Positions 51,912-60,235 of a DNA stretch of 64,000 bases are shown here, piece after piece. The stretch covers positions 1 through 64,000 of the forward strand of contig DASUSS010000101.1 of assembly GCA_036374995.1 (NCBI GenBank), written 5' to 3'. Source of the stretch: SH-MAG3 sp036374995. GTDB lineage: Bacteria > Gemmatimonadota > Gemmatimonadetes > Longimicrobiales > RSA9. The notes under the pieces are model-generated. The model saw only the letters and a program-made list of their open reading frames with translations, was not told the origin of the DNA and did no database searches. The translations under genes were made by a program, and so were the position numbers. Position 1 is the first letter of the stretch; each line of letters starts with the position of its first letter.

Positions 51912-53297
51912 CTACCGCTGCCTGTCGTAGAAGCGCACCACCTCCCTGATCCAGTCCACCTCGAGTGCGGAAAAGCGTTCCCACAGGTTCTGCCCGAGCA
52001 GCCCGCCATCCGCGATGCCCATGGCTTCCAGGACCGGAAGTGGCGCGACGTTGACGCTCAGGGAATCGAGACGGCCCGACCCGAGGCTCACCGTCGGGAT
52101 CACGGCCGACCATGTCTCGATCGGTTTTCCGTCCAGGCCGCGGAACGTGTCGCGCTGCGGCAGTCGTTCCAGGCCCAGAGCCAGTGCCACCGATTCGGAC
52201 AGCAGCGTGCTGCGGGCGCCCGTGTCCAGAATCAGTGGTATCGAGCGATCCCCAACGCGCGCCGAGAAGAGGACGAGCCCGCCGACCCGTGAAAACGGCG
52301 CCTCCAGATCGGGCTCCTGCGCCGCCTCGGTCACCAGCGACAGCTGCGCACCGGATGCACTCGGGTCGATGCGTGTGATCGGTCCGGCGCCGAGGAGATC
52401 CGTACCGATGATCCCCACCACCTGCACGCCGCCGATCAGGGGCAGCGAGTCGACCACATTGACGCGAACGTCATCGAATGTCAGTCCTCCAATGGTGAGC
52501 CGCGGCAGCCGCGCGGCTCGAATGTCGGCGACTTCACCGCCGAGCGCTCCGAGCGAACCCCTGCGCGCGCGTTCCCCCTCGGGGCCATGCTCCACCGCAA
52601 CGAGCGCCGACGGCTCGATGCCGGGCGGAAGCAACGCCCGCGTGATCAGCGTGCGGCTTGCGCCCAGGTCCACGATTACGTCACCCTTCCCGCCTCCCCG
52701 CACGGCCAGCGACGCCAGAAAGTAGGGACCCGCTCGCCTGAGCTCGGCGGATCCGGTCACCAGGCGGTCGACGGCCTCGCGGATCTCGGTCGTGATCGAG
52801 ACATCCGCGGCCTGCAACGGCACCATGCCGCGGAACATGTCCGTCGGCGGCGCTATCGTGTCGCGCGATACCGAGCCATCCGGAGAAACGATGAACACAA
52901 CCGGGCGGCCGATGCCCGGCGTCACGCTCACCCTCATACGATACCGCGATAGCGCTGCCGCTTCGATCGGAGGCAGCGCGCGCGGGGCTGCTCCCTTCTT
53001 CTGCACGGTCACCGCAATCGAGCCGGCTTCGCATCGTACCGCGTACGCCACCGGACCCTGCGACGCCTGGACGACTTCGCCCGACTGCCCCGCAGACCAC
53101 GGCAGGATGAGGCTGAGCAGCGCCTCGTTCTGGATGAAGGCGCGCGCTTCTCCGTCCGGAATCGTCTCGCGCCGAACCTCGAACTCGCCGCCCGTGCGCC
53201 CGAGCACATGGAGGCGGCAGTCCTGCGCTTCGCCACGGGCGGGCAGCGCCAGTAGAATCATTGCGGCAATGAGCATATGGGCAGCCACGGTCCACAT
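51912..53297 (-). CDS. Secreted tandem retropepsin-like aspartyl protease, first Asp motif altered
   Basis: 461 residues with signal peptide ('MLIAAMILLALPARGEAQ'). Two retropepsin-like domains: the first has 'DVIVDLGASRTLITRALL' (D210-L-G in place of DTG) and 'VVGIIGTDLLGAGPIT'; the second has 'PLILDTGARSTLLSES' (D358-T-G) and 'GLLGQNLWERFSALEVD'. Two Asp motifs in one chain are as in pepsin-like or DdI1-like folds, where both Asp form the active site; here Thr-to-Leu in the first could alter catalysis. Divergent from the TrmB-type regulator at 53362, across a dyad. Confidence 0.85.
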   Translation of the reverse strand: MWTVAAHMLIAAMILLALPARGEAQDCRLHVLGRTGGEFEVRRETIPDGEARAFIQNEALLSLILPWSAGQSGEVVQASQGPVAYAVRCEAGSIAVTVQKKGAAPRALPPIEAAALSRYRMRVSVTPGIGRPVVFIVSPDGSVSRDTIAPPTDMFRGMVPLQAADVSITTEIREAVDRLVTGSAELRRAGPYFLASLAVRGGGKGDVIVDLGASRTLITRALLPPGIEPSALVAVEHGPEGERARRGSLGALGGEVADIRAARLPRLTIGGLTFDDVRVNVVDSLPLIGGVQVVGIIGTDLLGAGPITRIDPSASGAQLSLVTEAAQEPDLEAPFSRVGGLVLFSARVGDRSIPLILDTGARSTLLSESVALALGLERLPQRDTFRGLDGKPIETWSAVIPTVSLGSGRLDSLSVNVAPLPVLEAMGIADGGLLGQNLWERFSALEVDWIREVVRFYDRQR

Positions 53298-53326
53298 CCT
53301 TGCGAGGGTGTCCAGTGCGGCCCTGC

Positions 53327-53346
53327 TTACTTATGATCCATAGTAA
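53327..53346. promoter_or_regulatory. Palindromic operator between protease and TrmB regulator genes
   Basis: TTACT-tat-GATC-cat-AGTAA is a 20-bp imperfect dyad (14 paired bases) in the 64-bp gap between the divergent protease and TrmB-type genes, AT-rich against a GC-rich background. It includes TATGAT, a fair -10 element for the plus strand. A probable binding site of the TrmB-type protein, controlling both genes. Confidence 0.5.
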
Positions 53347-53361
53347 TAGCGGAAGGTTGTC

Positions 53362-54201
53362 TTGAAGACCATGGACGATGCGGAAGCGGCGTTGACGCCG
53401 CTGGGGTTCACGCCCACAGAAGCTGCGGTGTACGTGCAGTTGTGGAGGGGCGGCGATCAGACGGCGTATGCGGTTGCAAAGGCACTGGGCAAGCCCGCGC
53501 CGCAGGTGTACGCCGCGATGGATTCGCTGAAGCAGAAGGGGGCGGCGCTGTCGGGCGGTGCGGAGCCGCGGGTCTGGGCGGCCCTGGCGCCCGCGGTGCT
53601 GCTGCGGAAGCTGGAGAGCGAATTCATCGAGCAGCGTGCGCGGGCGGAGGACCTGCTGAGCAACCTGGGAGTCTCGAGCTGGGCGGGCGAGGTGTACCGC
53701 CTGACGACGAGTGAACAGGTCTTCGCGCGTGTGAAGGAAATGCTGGCGTGCGCGACATCGTCGGTACTGCTGGATTGTTTTCCCGCGCCGCTGAGCGTCC
53801 TGCGCGAGGACATTGAGACAACCGCGCAGCGTGGCATTGCGGTCGGAGTGATCGTCTATACGACAGACGTGCGCCTCGCCGGCGCACGTTCAGTGCGCTC
53901 CTCGCTCGCCGAAGCCGTGCTGCGCGACGTGCCCGGCGAGATTCTGCAATGCTCCGTGGACGGCGCTCACTATGTGGCGGCACTGTTCGAGCCGGCCGGC
54001 CGCCTCAGAACGGGATTCTGGACGGAGAATCCATTAATGGCCGGGCTGGCACACAACGGCCTTGCCACGGAGTTCGGTTATACGCAGCTGACGGCACTTG
54101 CCGATGGCGGCGCATCCGCCGCACAGCTGAGATCGGTCCGCGATGAGATGGCCGTGCTGCTGTGGCGCGCGACGCCCGGATTCCGTCAGCTGCGCGAGTG
54201 A
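53362..54201 (+). CDS. TrmB-family transcriptional regulator
   Basis: 279 residues if started at TTG 53362 (ggaagg five bases before); ATG 53371 is an alternative. N-terminal winged helix: 'LTPLGFTPTEAAVYVQLWRGG', 'AYAVAKALGKPAPQVYAAMDSLKQKGA'. A coiled coil follows ('LLRKLESEFIEQRARAEDLL'), then a phospholipase-D-like sensor domain ('EVYRLTTSEQVFARVKEMLACATSSVLLDCFP'). TrmB proteins usually sense sugars in archaea and some bacteria. It likely controls itself and the divergent aspartyl protease. Confidence 0.88.
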   Translation: MKTMDDAEAALTPLGFTPTEAAVYVQLWRGGDQTAYAVAKALGKPAPQVYAAMDSLKQKGAALSGGAEPRVWAALAPAVLLRKLESEFIEQRARAEDLLSNLGVSSWAGEVYRLTTSEQVFARVKEMLACATSSVLLDCFPAPLSVLREDIETTAQRGIAVGVIVYTTDVRLAGARSVRSSLAEAVLRDVPGEILQCSVDGAHYVAALFEPAGRLRTGFWTENPLMAGLAHNGLATEFGYTQLTALADGGASAAQLRSVRDEMAVLLWRATPGFRQLRE

Positions 54202-54274
54202 CCCTGCGCTGAAGCGGTACTGCACGCGTGTGCGCTACCGAGCCGTCTGAGCGACCCTCCCGAGGGAGGCATGC

Positions 54275-54535
54275 ATGACTTCTATCCGCGCTGCACTACC
54301 CATTCTGATGTGCGCGGCTACGGCGACGCCGCTTGCGGGCCAGCAGAGCAGCGCAGATCTGCGCTACTCGGAGGGCCATGCCCGGGGCGAGGCACGCGTG
54401 CTGTGGGATGCGGCGCGCCATATCCCGGTCCGGTACGACGGTACGTCGAAGCTGTCGATGCAAATGTCCGCAGCCGGCGACACGATGCAGATGCACATGA
54501 CATCCCGCACCGTCCTACGCGAGGTTCAGCAGTAG
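54275..54535 (+). CDS. Small secreted hypothetical protein
   Basis: 86 residues with a strong RBS (gagggaggc) and a signal peptide ('ALPILMCAATATPLAGQQ'). The mature part is 63 residues with 'YSEGHARGEARVLWDAARH' and a Met-rich end ('SMQMSAAGDTMQMHM'). No family recognised; it may be the shortened form of a longer protein. Downstream of the TrmB regulator by 73 bp. Confidence 0.6.
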   Translation: MTSIRAALPILMCAATATPLAGQQSSADLRYSEGHARGEARVLWDAARHIPVRYDGTSKLSMQMSAAGDTMQMHMTSRTVLREVQQ

Positions 54536-54546
54536 CTGACGTGGCT

Positions 54547-54600
54547 CTGCCTGCGTGCACGGCGCCGAAGCGCTCCGGAGAGGAAGCGGCGCCCAGGCAG
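54547..54600. terminator. Two-part stem-loop between convergent genes
   Basis: CTGCCTG...CAGGCAG (54547-54553, 54594-54600) enclosing GGCGCCG...CGGCGCC (54561-54567, 54587-54593), with a bulge on the left arm. It lies between the small secreted protein and the S41 peptidase, both ending here. Terminator function is inferred from position. Confidence 0.45.
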
Positions 54601-54626
54601 CAGACCGCCGGCGACGTCCAACCGGG

Positions 54627-56276
54627 TCATCGCGGCAATGCCAGCAGGCGCAGCGCCCGACGCGCGTTGGCATTGTACCCGTTCAGCGTCAGCGCCCGTT
54701 CGTATGCGGTGACCGCTTCCGCAACGAAGCCCAGTGCGGCCAACGCCTCGCCGTAGCTGTCCCACGCGTTCCAACCGCCAGGGAACAGCTCGGTGTTGAG
54801 CCGGAAGACGGCGAGCGCGTCGTCCGTGCGACCGGATCGCAGCAGTGCGTAGCCGAACTGGTTCACTGCCGATTCCAGCTGCCATACGCTCGGCGTCGAT
54901 TCGCGTTGCAAGCCGCGGATTGCGACGAGCGCCGCATTCAGCCCGCGCTGCTCGTACGCTGTCGAGACGACCGCTGTATCGAAGGGTTGCAACTGGTGGT
55001 CTGCGGCGAAGACTGCCTCCAGTGCGGGATCGCGTCCCGCGATGTCCGCCAGCACGTCGGGGCCGGCCGGTATGTGCGGCTCCTGCCAGTGCCGGTAGTC
55101 GGCCGGATCACTGTCCTGAATGAAATGGCGGGAATAGCGGATCTCGAGGCCCGTGCGGGGGAGATTGAATCGTCCGAGGACGCCATACGCATTCGGGCGC
55201 CCGCCCGTGGGTTCACCAACGAAGATGGGCTCGACGTGCTGTGCCAGCAGAGTTACGAGGTTTTGTCCAGCCGAGAAGGTGTGCCGGCCGATGAGGACGA
55301 AGAGCCGTCCCCGCGTCGCGAATTGTTCGCGACGAATGAGAGAGTGGATCAGAGGCTGCGATATGTGGTTCCCCCCGCTGAGTGCGCGCAGGTCCAGGAT
55401 CAGTCGCGCAGGTTCGAGTCGGTCGACAGCACTGAACAGTGAGTCGACATACGCTGGAAACGGCCAGTCCGGCTGACTCACGAGGCGATCGATGCGCGCG
55501 TAGACGACACGGTATTCGGGCAACCATTGAAACCAGTAGGGTGCCTGCTGCGCGTCGCGGACCTGAGGCGGTGCGTACTGCCCCGCCTCTGCCATTCCGG
55601 TGGCGGCTCCGCTCACCAGCTTTTCGGCCTCGGACAGCGGCCGCGCCGCGAGCGTAATGGTGTCCATGACACCGTCCGCGCGTGTGACTTCGAGGTACAG
55701 GCCCCGCTCTGTGTCGAGCAGATCGAGCCCTGCAAGCACCTCATGCGTAATCAGGTAGTACGGAATCCAGGCACGAACGCCCATTGCATTGTCTGCGGAG
55801 ATGACTGTAGCCAGGCGTTGCAGCACCTCACCCATGGGCCGCCCCTCCACGCGCTCGATGACGGCACCCACCAGTTCCGCCCTGCCCGCTGCGAGGCGGC
55901 GGATTCGTACGCCGTCATCCTGCACCTGCGTCATCACTGGATACGCGTGGAACTCAGGCCGGAGGATGCGTGCGCTCGTGTGGCCATCACCGATCATCGC
56001 GGTGACCCTTGCGATGCCCGTCAACATCGTCTCCATGGATGCGCTGTCCGCAGCCGCGGACAGCGCATCGATCGCAGCATTGAACTGTGCCTCCGTAACG
56101 AGATGGAATGCGTCGATGTGCGCGGCCGGCAGACGCGTCCGCAGCGTTTCCAGATCCTCGCGCCAATGCCGCGGCGTCACCTGCCCGAGCTGTGCATGCG
56201 CGCGGACGCAGGCGGCAAGGCTGAGCAGCAAAGCGATGGCGATTCTCGTTGTGGGGCGGCCGTGGCAGGTGTGCAT
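54627..56276 (-). CDS. S41-family (tail-specific protease-like) peptidase with TPR end
   Basis: 549 residues with signal peptide ('IALLLSLAACVRAHAQ'). N-terminal helical part ('WREDLETLRTRLPAAHIDAFH'), a PDZ-like stretch ('VGAVIERVEGRPMGEVLQRL'), then an S41 core: 'ARLILDLRALSGGNHISQPLIHSL', 'LFVLIGRHTFSAGQNLVTLL' (Ser nucleophile in TFSAG), 'VEPIFVGEPTGGRPNAYG'. The C-terminal 110 residues look like TPR helices ('NQFGYALLRSGRTDDALAVFRLN'). Probably a periplasmic protease. Convergent with the small gene at 54275; divergent from the ECF sigma at 56411. Confidence 0.88.
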   Translation of the reverse strand: MHTCHGRPTTRIAIALLLSLAACVRAHAQLGQVTPRHWREDLETLRTRLPAAHIDAFHLVTEAQFNAAIDALSAAADSASMETMLTGIARVTAMIGDGHTSARILRPEFHAYPVMTQVQDDGVRIRRLAAGRAELVGAVIERVEGRPMGEVLQRLATVISADNAMGVRAWIPYYLITHEVLAGLDLLDTERGLYLEVTRADGVMDTITLAARPLSEAEKLVSGAATGMAEAGQYAPPQVRDAQQAPYWFQWLPEYRVVYARIDRLVSQPDWPFPAYVDSLFSAVDRLEPARLILDLRALSGGNHISQPLIHSLIRREQFATRGRLFVLIGRHTFSAGQNLVTLLAQHVEPIFVGEPTGGRPNAYGVLGRFNLPRTGLEIRYSRHFIQDSDPADYRHWQEPHIPAGPDVLADIAGRDPALEAVFAADHQLQPFDTAVVSTAYEQRGLNAALVAIRGLQRESTPSVWQLESAVNQFGYALLRSGRTDDALAVFRLNTELFPGGWNAWDSYGEALAALGFVAEAVTAYERALTLNGYNANARRALRLLALPR

Positions 56277-56410
56277 GCTGACTCCATGCGAGTGTGGTGG
56301 ATTCGGCTGGGTCGATGTGCTACTCGCGAGGAGCCTCCCTGGTTACCCTTGTAACCATTCCGACCTGTCGGAGATAGCTACTCTGAACACGAGACTGAAC
56401 CCGGGAGTGG

Positions 56411-56977
56411 ATGACCGTCAACGCCAGCACGTCGGACGAAGCGCTGATGGCTGCGGTCGCAGCGGACCGTTCGGAAGCCATGGACGAGCTGTATCGCCGG
56501 TATGCTGGCGAGCTCGCTCATTACTTCCGGCACTTCGAGAGCTACGACGCGGGTGCCGATGATCTCGTGCAGGACACCTTCGTCCGTGTGCTGCGCTACC
56601 GCGCTGCCTTCGATCCCGCGCGCCCGTTCCGCAACTGGCTGTTCGGCATCGCGCGCAACGTGGCTCTCGGTGTGCGCCGCGGTCCCGGACGGGAGTCACT
56701 GGACGACACCGTGCTGACGGCACCGCAGCATCCGGGTCGGGAGTACCGCACCGCGGAGGCGCTCGCAGCCCTGAAGCGGGCGCTCGACGCTCTCCCGGTG
56801 CACGATCGTGAGGTGATCGTGCTGGCCAGAATCGAGGGGAGGAGCTACCGCGAAGTCGGAGTGATGCTCGGCATCACCGAAGGTGCCGTGAAGGTGCGCG
56901 TGTTCCGCGCGCTGCAGAGACTGAGAAGCTGGCTGCACCACAATGGCAATCCGGGAGGCTGGATCCATGAGCAGTGA
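56411..56977 (+). CDS. ECF RNA polymerase sigma factor
   Basis: 188 residues, start ATG after gggagt. Region 2: 'ALMAAVAADRSEAMDELYRRYAGELAHYF', 'ADDLVQDTFVRVLRYRAAF', 'RNWLFGIARNVAL'; region 4: 'ALPVHDREVIVLARIEGRSYREVGVMLGITEGAVKVRVFRALQ'. Its stop overlaps the anti-sigma gene by 11 bp. First gene of a sigma/anti-sigma/DUF4097 operon and divergent from the S41 peptidase gene, which it might control. Confidence 0.94.
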   Translation: MTVNASTSDEALMAAVAADRSEAMDELYRRYAGELAHYFRHFESYDAGADDLVQDTFVRVLRYRAAFDPARPFRNWLFGIARNVALGVRRGPGRESLDDTVLTAPQHPGREYRTAEALAALKRALDALPVHDREVIVLARIEGRSYREVGVMLGITEGAVKVRVFRALQRLRSWLHHNGNPGGWIHEQ

Positions 56978-57665
56978 AGGACGGGAACAGGATCTTCTCG
57001 ACTGGATCGATGGTCGACTGCCGGCGGAACGCCGCGCGGAGATCGACGCGCACCTGCGAGAGTGCGCCGCATGCCGGGGTCTCGTGTCCGATATGCAGAG
57101 TATCTCGGCGGGACTCGATCATATCGGCGCGCAGTCGCGTGGGACTGTGGTGCCGCGCGTTGAAGCTCCTGCGAACCGACGCGTGCTGCAGTGGGCCGCG
57201 GCAGCGGCCGCGGTGCTGGCTCTGCTGAGCGCACCGTTGCTGCTGCGCCGGCAACCACCGGATGTGGCGCCGGCGCCCGCTGCGCAGCGCAGCGGGGGCG
57301 CACACACCGGGGCGGAGGAACTGCTCGAGGTGGACCGTGCGCTGCGGGTTGGCGGAGGGGGCGAAACTGTCGCACGACACGCACGACTCGGGATGAGCGT
57401 CACGGTACGCCTGGCCGCCATCGCAGGACGAGCCGACGCGCCCGCCTCTCTGCCGTCAGCGGAACTCCTCAGCCTGTTCGCAGCGGAACCGGACCTGATG
57501 GTGCAACTGTGGCTGGTGGCCGAGCTCGCCCGCTCGGGCGATGCCACGGCAATCGAGCGTGCACGCGTAATCGTGGAACGACTTGGGCAGTCCGCGCCGC
57601 CCGAGCTCGCTGCTGCGGCGCAGAGCTATCTCGTACCACCCCGGCAGGGGCGGGTGAGATCGTGA
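56967..57665 (+). CDS. Zinc-finger anti-sigma factor
   Basis: 232 residues from the ATG at 56967 (RBS gggagg), inside the sigma 3' end. zf-HC2 motif 'AHLRECAACRGL' (His29, Cys33, Cys36), TM helix ('VLQWAAAAAAVLALLSAPLLL'), and a periplasmic part with helical repeats ('SLFAAEPDLMVQLWLVAELA', 'AIERARVIVERLGQ'). Overlaps the DUF4097 gene by 4 bp (GTGA). Should hold the sigma factor. Confidence 0.9.
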   Translation: MSSEGREQDLLDWIDGRLPAERRAEIDAHLRECAACRGLVSDMQSISAGLDHIGAQSRGTVVPRVEAPANRRVLQWAAAAAAVLALLSAPLLLRRQPPDVAPAPAAQRSGGAHTGAEELLEVDRALRVGGGGETVARHARLGMSVTVRLAAIAGRADAPASLPSAELLSLFAAEPDLMVQLWLVAELARSGDATAIERARVIVERLGQSAPPELAAAAQSYLVPPRQGRVRS

Positions 57666-58429
57666 AGGCCGTGTATGCGGGATGCCTGCTGTTGCTCGCG
57701 GCTGCACGACTCCCGGCGCAGCAGCCCGCCGACACCCTCGGTGCGCCGTACGTGATGCCGGCTATCGCTGGAGTGAGCAGCGAAGTGGTGCTGGACCTCG
57801 GTCGCGCCGATGTGCGCGTGAAGCGCAGCGGCGACGCCGCCGTCAGAGTGTGGCTGCACGCCCTGCCCGGTCGAGCTGGTCCGCTGCCCGCAGCTGGCGA
57901 GCTGGCGAGCGTTGCGCACCACGCGGGCGTGATGCGCGTTACGGCGTCCGCCGCCGGACGAACCGCCGGCGTGGCCATCGTAGTCGAAGTTCCTGACGGC
58001 ATCACCCTCGAGGTGCGACTGGATCGCGGCGACATAGCCATCACCGGCGTGACCGGTACGCTCGGTCTGTCGACGAGTCGCGGCGATGTGCACATCAATG
58101 CCGCAACCGGGAACGCACTCGTCGATGTGAAGAACGGCAACATTGCTGCATCGTTCCACGCTCTCGATCGCGCAATGCCCAGCGCGTTCGCGACGCTCAA
58201 CGGCAATGTCGACATCATCGTGCCGGACGATGCCGGATTTGCTCTCGATGCTCGCTGCCGCGGCTGCACGGCGCGGGATGTCCCGGGTGGCGACTCGCTG
58301 CGCCGCACACGCCTCGCCGGTCAGACTCAACACGACGCGATCATTGCAGTGCACGGCCCCGTGCAGGGCGGCGGTCCCGCTCTCCGCGTCTTCACCTGGA
58401 ACGGCGAAGTGAGCATCCGCCAGCGGTAA
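57662..58429 (+). CDS. DUF4097-like secreted beta-helix protein
   Basis: 255 residues from GTG 57662, which overlaps the anti-sigma stop. Signal peptide 'AGCLLLLAAARLPAQ'. Beta-solenoid-like repeats: 'SEVVLDLGRADVRVKRSGDAAVRV', 'LEVRLDRGDIAITGVTGTLGL', 'STSRGDVHINAATGNALVD', 'VKNGNIAASFHAL', 'ATLNGNVDIIVPDDAGF', ending 'GGPALRVFTWNGEVSIRQ'. This is the DUF4097/adhesin-like pattern often found after sigma/anti-sigma pairs. Its role may be in envelope stress or signalling. Confidence 0.86.
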   Translation: MKAVYAGCLLLLAAARLPAQQPADTLGAPYVMPAIAGVSSEVVLDLGRADVRVKRSGDAAVRVWLHALPGRAGPLPAAGELASVAHHAGVMRVTASAAGRTAGVAIVVEVPDGITLEVRLDRGDIAITGVTGTLGLSTSRGDVHINAATGNALVDVKNGNIAASFHALDRAMPSAFATLNGNVDIIVPDDAGFALDARCRGCTARDVPGGDSLRRTRLAGQTQHDAIIAVHGPVQGGGPALRVFTWNGEVSIRQR

Positions 58430-58595
58430 CGCGACACACGGCAGTCCGGCGGGTCGTCGATCGCCCCTGCACTCTGCCGCCCGGAATCGAGGGTTCAGCC
58501 CCGAATGCTGAGAATCGCGCCACGATTCGGGCGTACCGCCGGCGTTGGGCACGCCGCGCACGCGGCACGGTGCCAGACGCCTCAAACCTGCCCAT

Positions 58596-60125
58596 TCATT
58601 CTGAAGTCCGCTCGAAGGTCCACGTCTCGCCGGAGACAGCCGTCAGCTCGAGTCCGCGCACCCGGCCATCACGATCCAGCTGGAAAACGACCCATCCAGG
58701 ACCCACGGCCGAGAGCCAGGCACGGTCAATCCAGTGCGCGCGGAAAGTGTCGAAGTGCCACGGCTGAAGCGTCGCGGACAGCCTGCCCATTTCGAGCACC
58801 AGGTTGTCGCTCCGCACCGTCACGCGAGCCGTGCCGATCGGCCGGCTGACGTATTCACCCGCGTACGCCGCAAGGGCGTGTGACGGGGGTGCGTCGGGAG
58901 TGCGTTCTGGAGCTGCAGCTATCGCTGCGTCGAACTGATCTGCCATCGCCCGCAGGTCGCCAGACCGGTCCACGGGCTGTGCTCCAAGTATGTGATCGAG
59001 TACGGAATAAAGCGCCCAGTAAGGCGGAAGCCGGGATTGCAGGTTGGTCAGTATTGCCACTCCCAGGTCCAGCTCCGGCACGAGCGCAACCAGCGAGGTC
59101 ATCCCGTCAATGCCACCGGTGTGATCGAGGAGGATCATACCGCGATACTCGGCGACGACCCAGCCCATCGCGTAGGCCAGCCGCCGTGCGTCCGGATACA
59201 GGACGCGGAGCGGTCCATCCGGCCGCATGATGACCTGCGGGCGACGCGTTTCCAGCAGCGCGTCCTCACCAACCAGCCTGCGCCCGGCTATCTCCCCCCC
59301 AGCGAGTTGGAATCGGAGCCATTTCGCCATGTCGCCGGCGCTCGAGACGAGTGATCCGGCGGGGCCGATAGCGTGGATATCCCGATACGGCACCGCCTGC
59401 ACCTCTCCAGAGAGAACGACGTGAGGCGTTGCGACATTGGATTCAGCGGTCAGTCGAGCAACGCCCGTGCGGGTCCGATCCATGCCGAGCGGCGTCAGTA
59501 TCCGCTCCGCAATGAACGCTTCCCATCCGGAGCCCGTCCGTGCAGCGATGATCCTGCCAGCAGCCAGGTACAGCACGTTCTGATAGGTCAGCTCGGTACG
59601 AAACGCGGCGGCAGGCTCCAGGTGCCGCAAACGCCGGATCAGCTGATCCCCATCGAGTTCGCCCGTGAGCCACATCGTATTCGCCATCGGCAGACCGCTC
59701 CGGTGGGCGAGCAGGTCGCGGATCGTGATCTCCTGCGTGATCCAGGAGTCCGACAGGACGAACCCCGGCAGGTGCTCGGTCACGCGATCGTCCCATCCGA
59801 CTACGCTGTCGCTCACGAGCATGGCCATTGCCGCTGCGGTGAAGGCCTTCGTGGTCGACCCGATCGCGAACAGGGTCGCATTGTCCACCGGCTCACCTCC
59901 CTCGACGCCGCGCACGCCGTAGCCGCGTGCGAGCAGCACGGAGTCACCCCGGACGATCGCCAGCGCCAGGCCCGGGATCCCCCATTCCTGACGCAGACTG
60001 TCGATTCGCGCATTGAGGAGGTCGAGGTGCTCCGCCTGGGCCGCAACCGGCGAAGCCGTCCCGGTAATGCCCTGTGCGCACACGGCGCTTGCCAGCACTA
60101 TGAACCGTCCTTTCAGGCCATGCAT
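58596..60125 (-). CDS. Secreted serine hydrolase (beta-lactamase/class C-like) with C-terminal domain
   Basis: 509 residues with signal peptide to 'SPVAAQ'. Serine beta-lactamase-like fold: 'LFAIGSTTKAFTAAAMAML' (Ser90-x-x-Lys93), 'LTYQNVLYLAAG' (Tyr181-x-Asn183), 'LLDHTGGIDGM' (HTG). The C-terminal 110 residues ('YAGEYVSRPIGTARVTVRSDN', 'VVFQLDRDGRVRGLELT') match a DUF3471-like tail. All catalytic residues are present; peptidase or esterase activity is likelier than beta-lactam cleavage. Divergent from a TetR-type regulator with tandem operators between them, so probably its target. Confidence 0.92.
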   Translation of the reverse strand: MHGLKGRFIVLASAVCAQGITGTASPVAAQAEHLDLLNARIDSLRQEWGIPGLALAIVRGDSVLLARGYGVRGVEGGEPVDNATLFAIGSTTKAFTAAAMAMLVSDSVVGWDDRVTEHLPGFVLSDSWITQEITIRDLLAHRSGLPMANTMWLTGELDGDQLIRRLRHLEPAAAFRTELTYQNVLYLAAGRIIAARTGSGWEAFIAERILTPLGMDRTRTGVARLTAESNVATPHVVLSGEVQAVPYRDIHAIGPAGSLVSSAGDMAKWLRFQLAGGEIAGRRLVGEDALLETRRPQVIMRPDGPLRVLYPDARRLAYAMGWVVAEYRGMILLDHTGGIDGMTSLVALVPELDLGVAILTNLQSRLPPYWALYSVLDHILGAQPVDRSGDLRAMADQFDAAIAAAPERTPDAPPSHALAAYAGEYVSRPIGTARVTVRSDNLVLEMGRLSATLQPWHFDTFRAHWIDRAWLSAVGPGWVVFQLDRDGRVRGLELTAVSGETWTFERTSE

Positions 60126-60180
60126 GATCCGCCGTGGTTGTGGGCGCGCCTCCCCCTTGCGAGATCGCCGCCCCGGGTGA

Positions 60181-60220
60181 ATAGTGAATATGTCTTCAGT
60201 ATAGTGAATGAGTGTTCAGT
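60181..60220. promoter_or_regulatory. Tandem TetR operators
   Basis: Two adjacent 20-bp units, each ATAGTGAAT-N5-TTCAGT (60181-60200 and 60201-60220), differing at 3 positions in the spacer. Each holds a TGAA-N6-TTCA dyad. They lie between the divergent serine hydrolase and TetR genes, ending 15 bases before the TetR start, in an AT-rich patch. A likely repressor site for both genes. Confidence 0.65.
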
Positions 60221-60235
60221 TAGCTAGGAGCGCGT

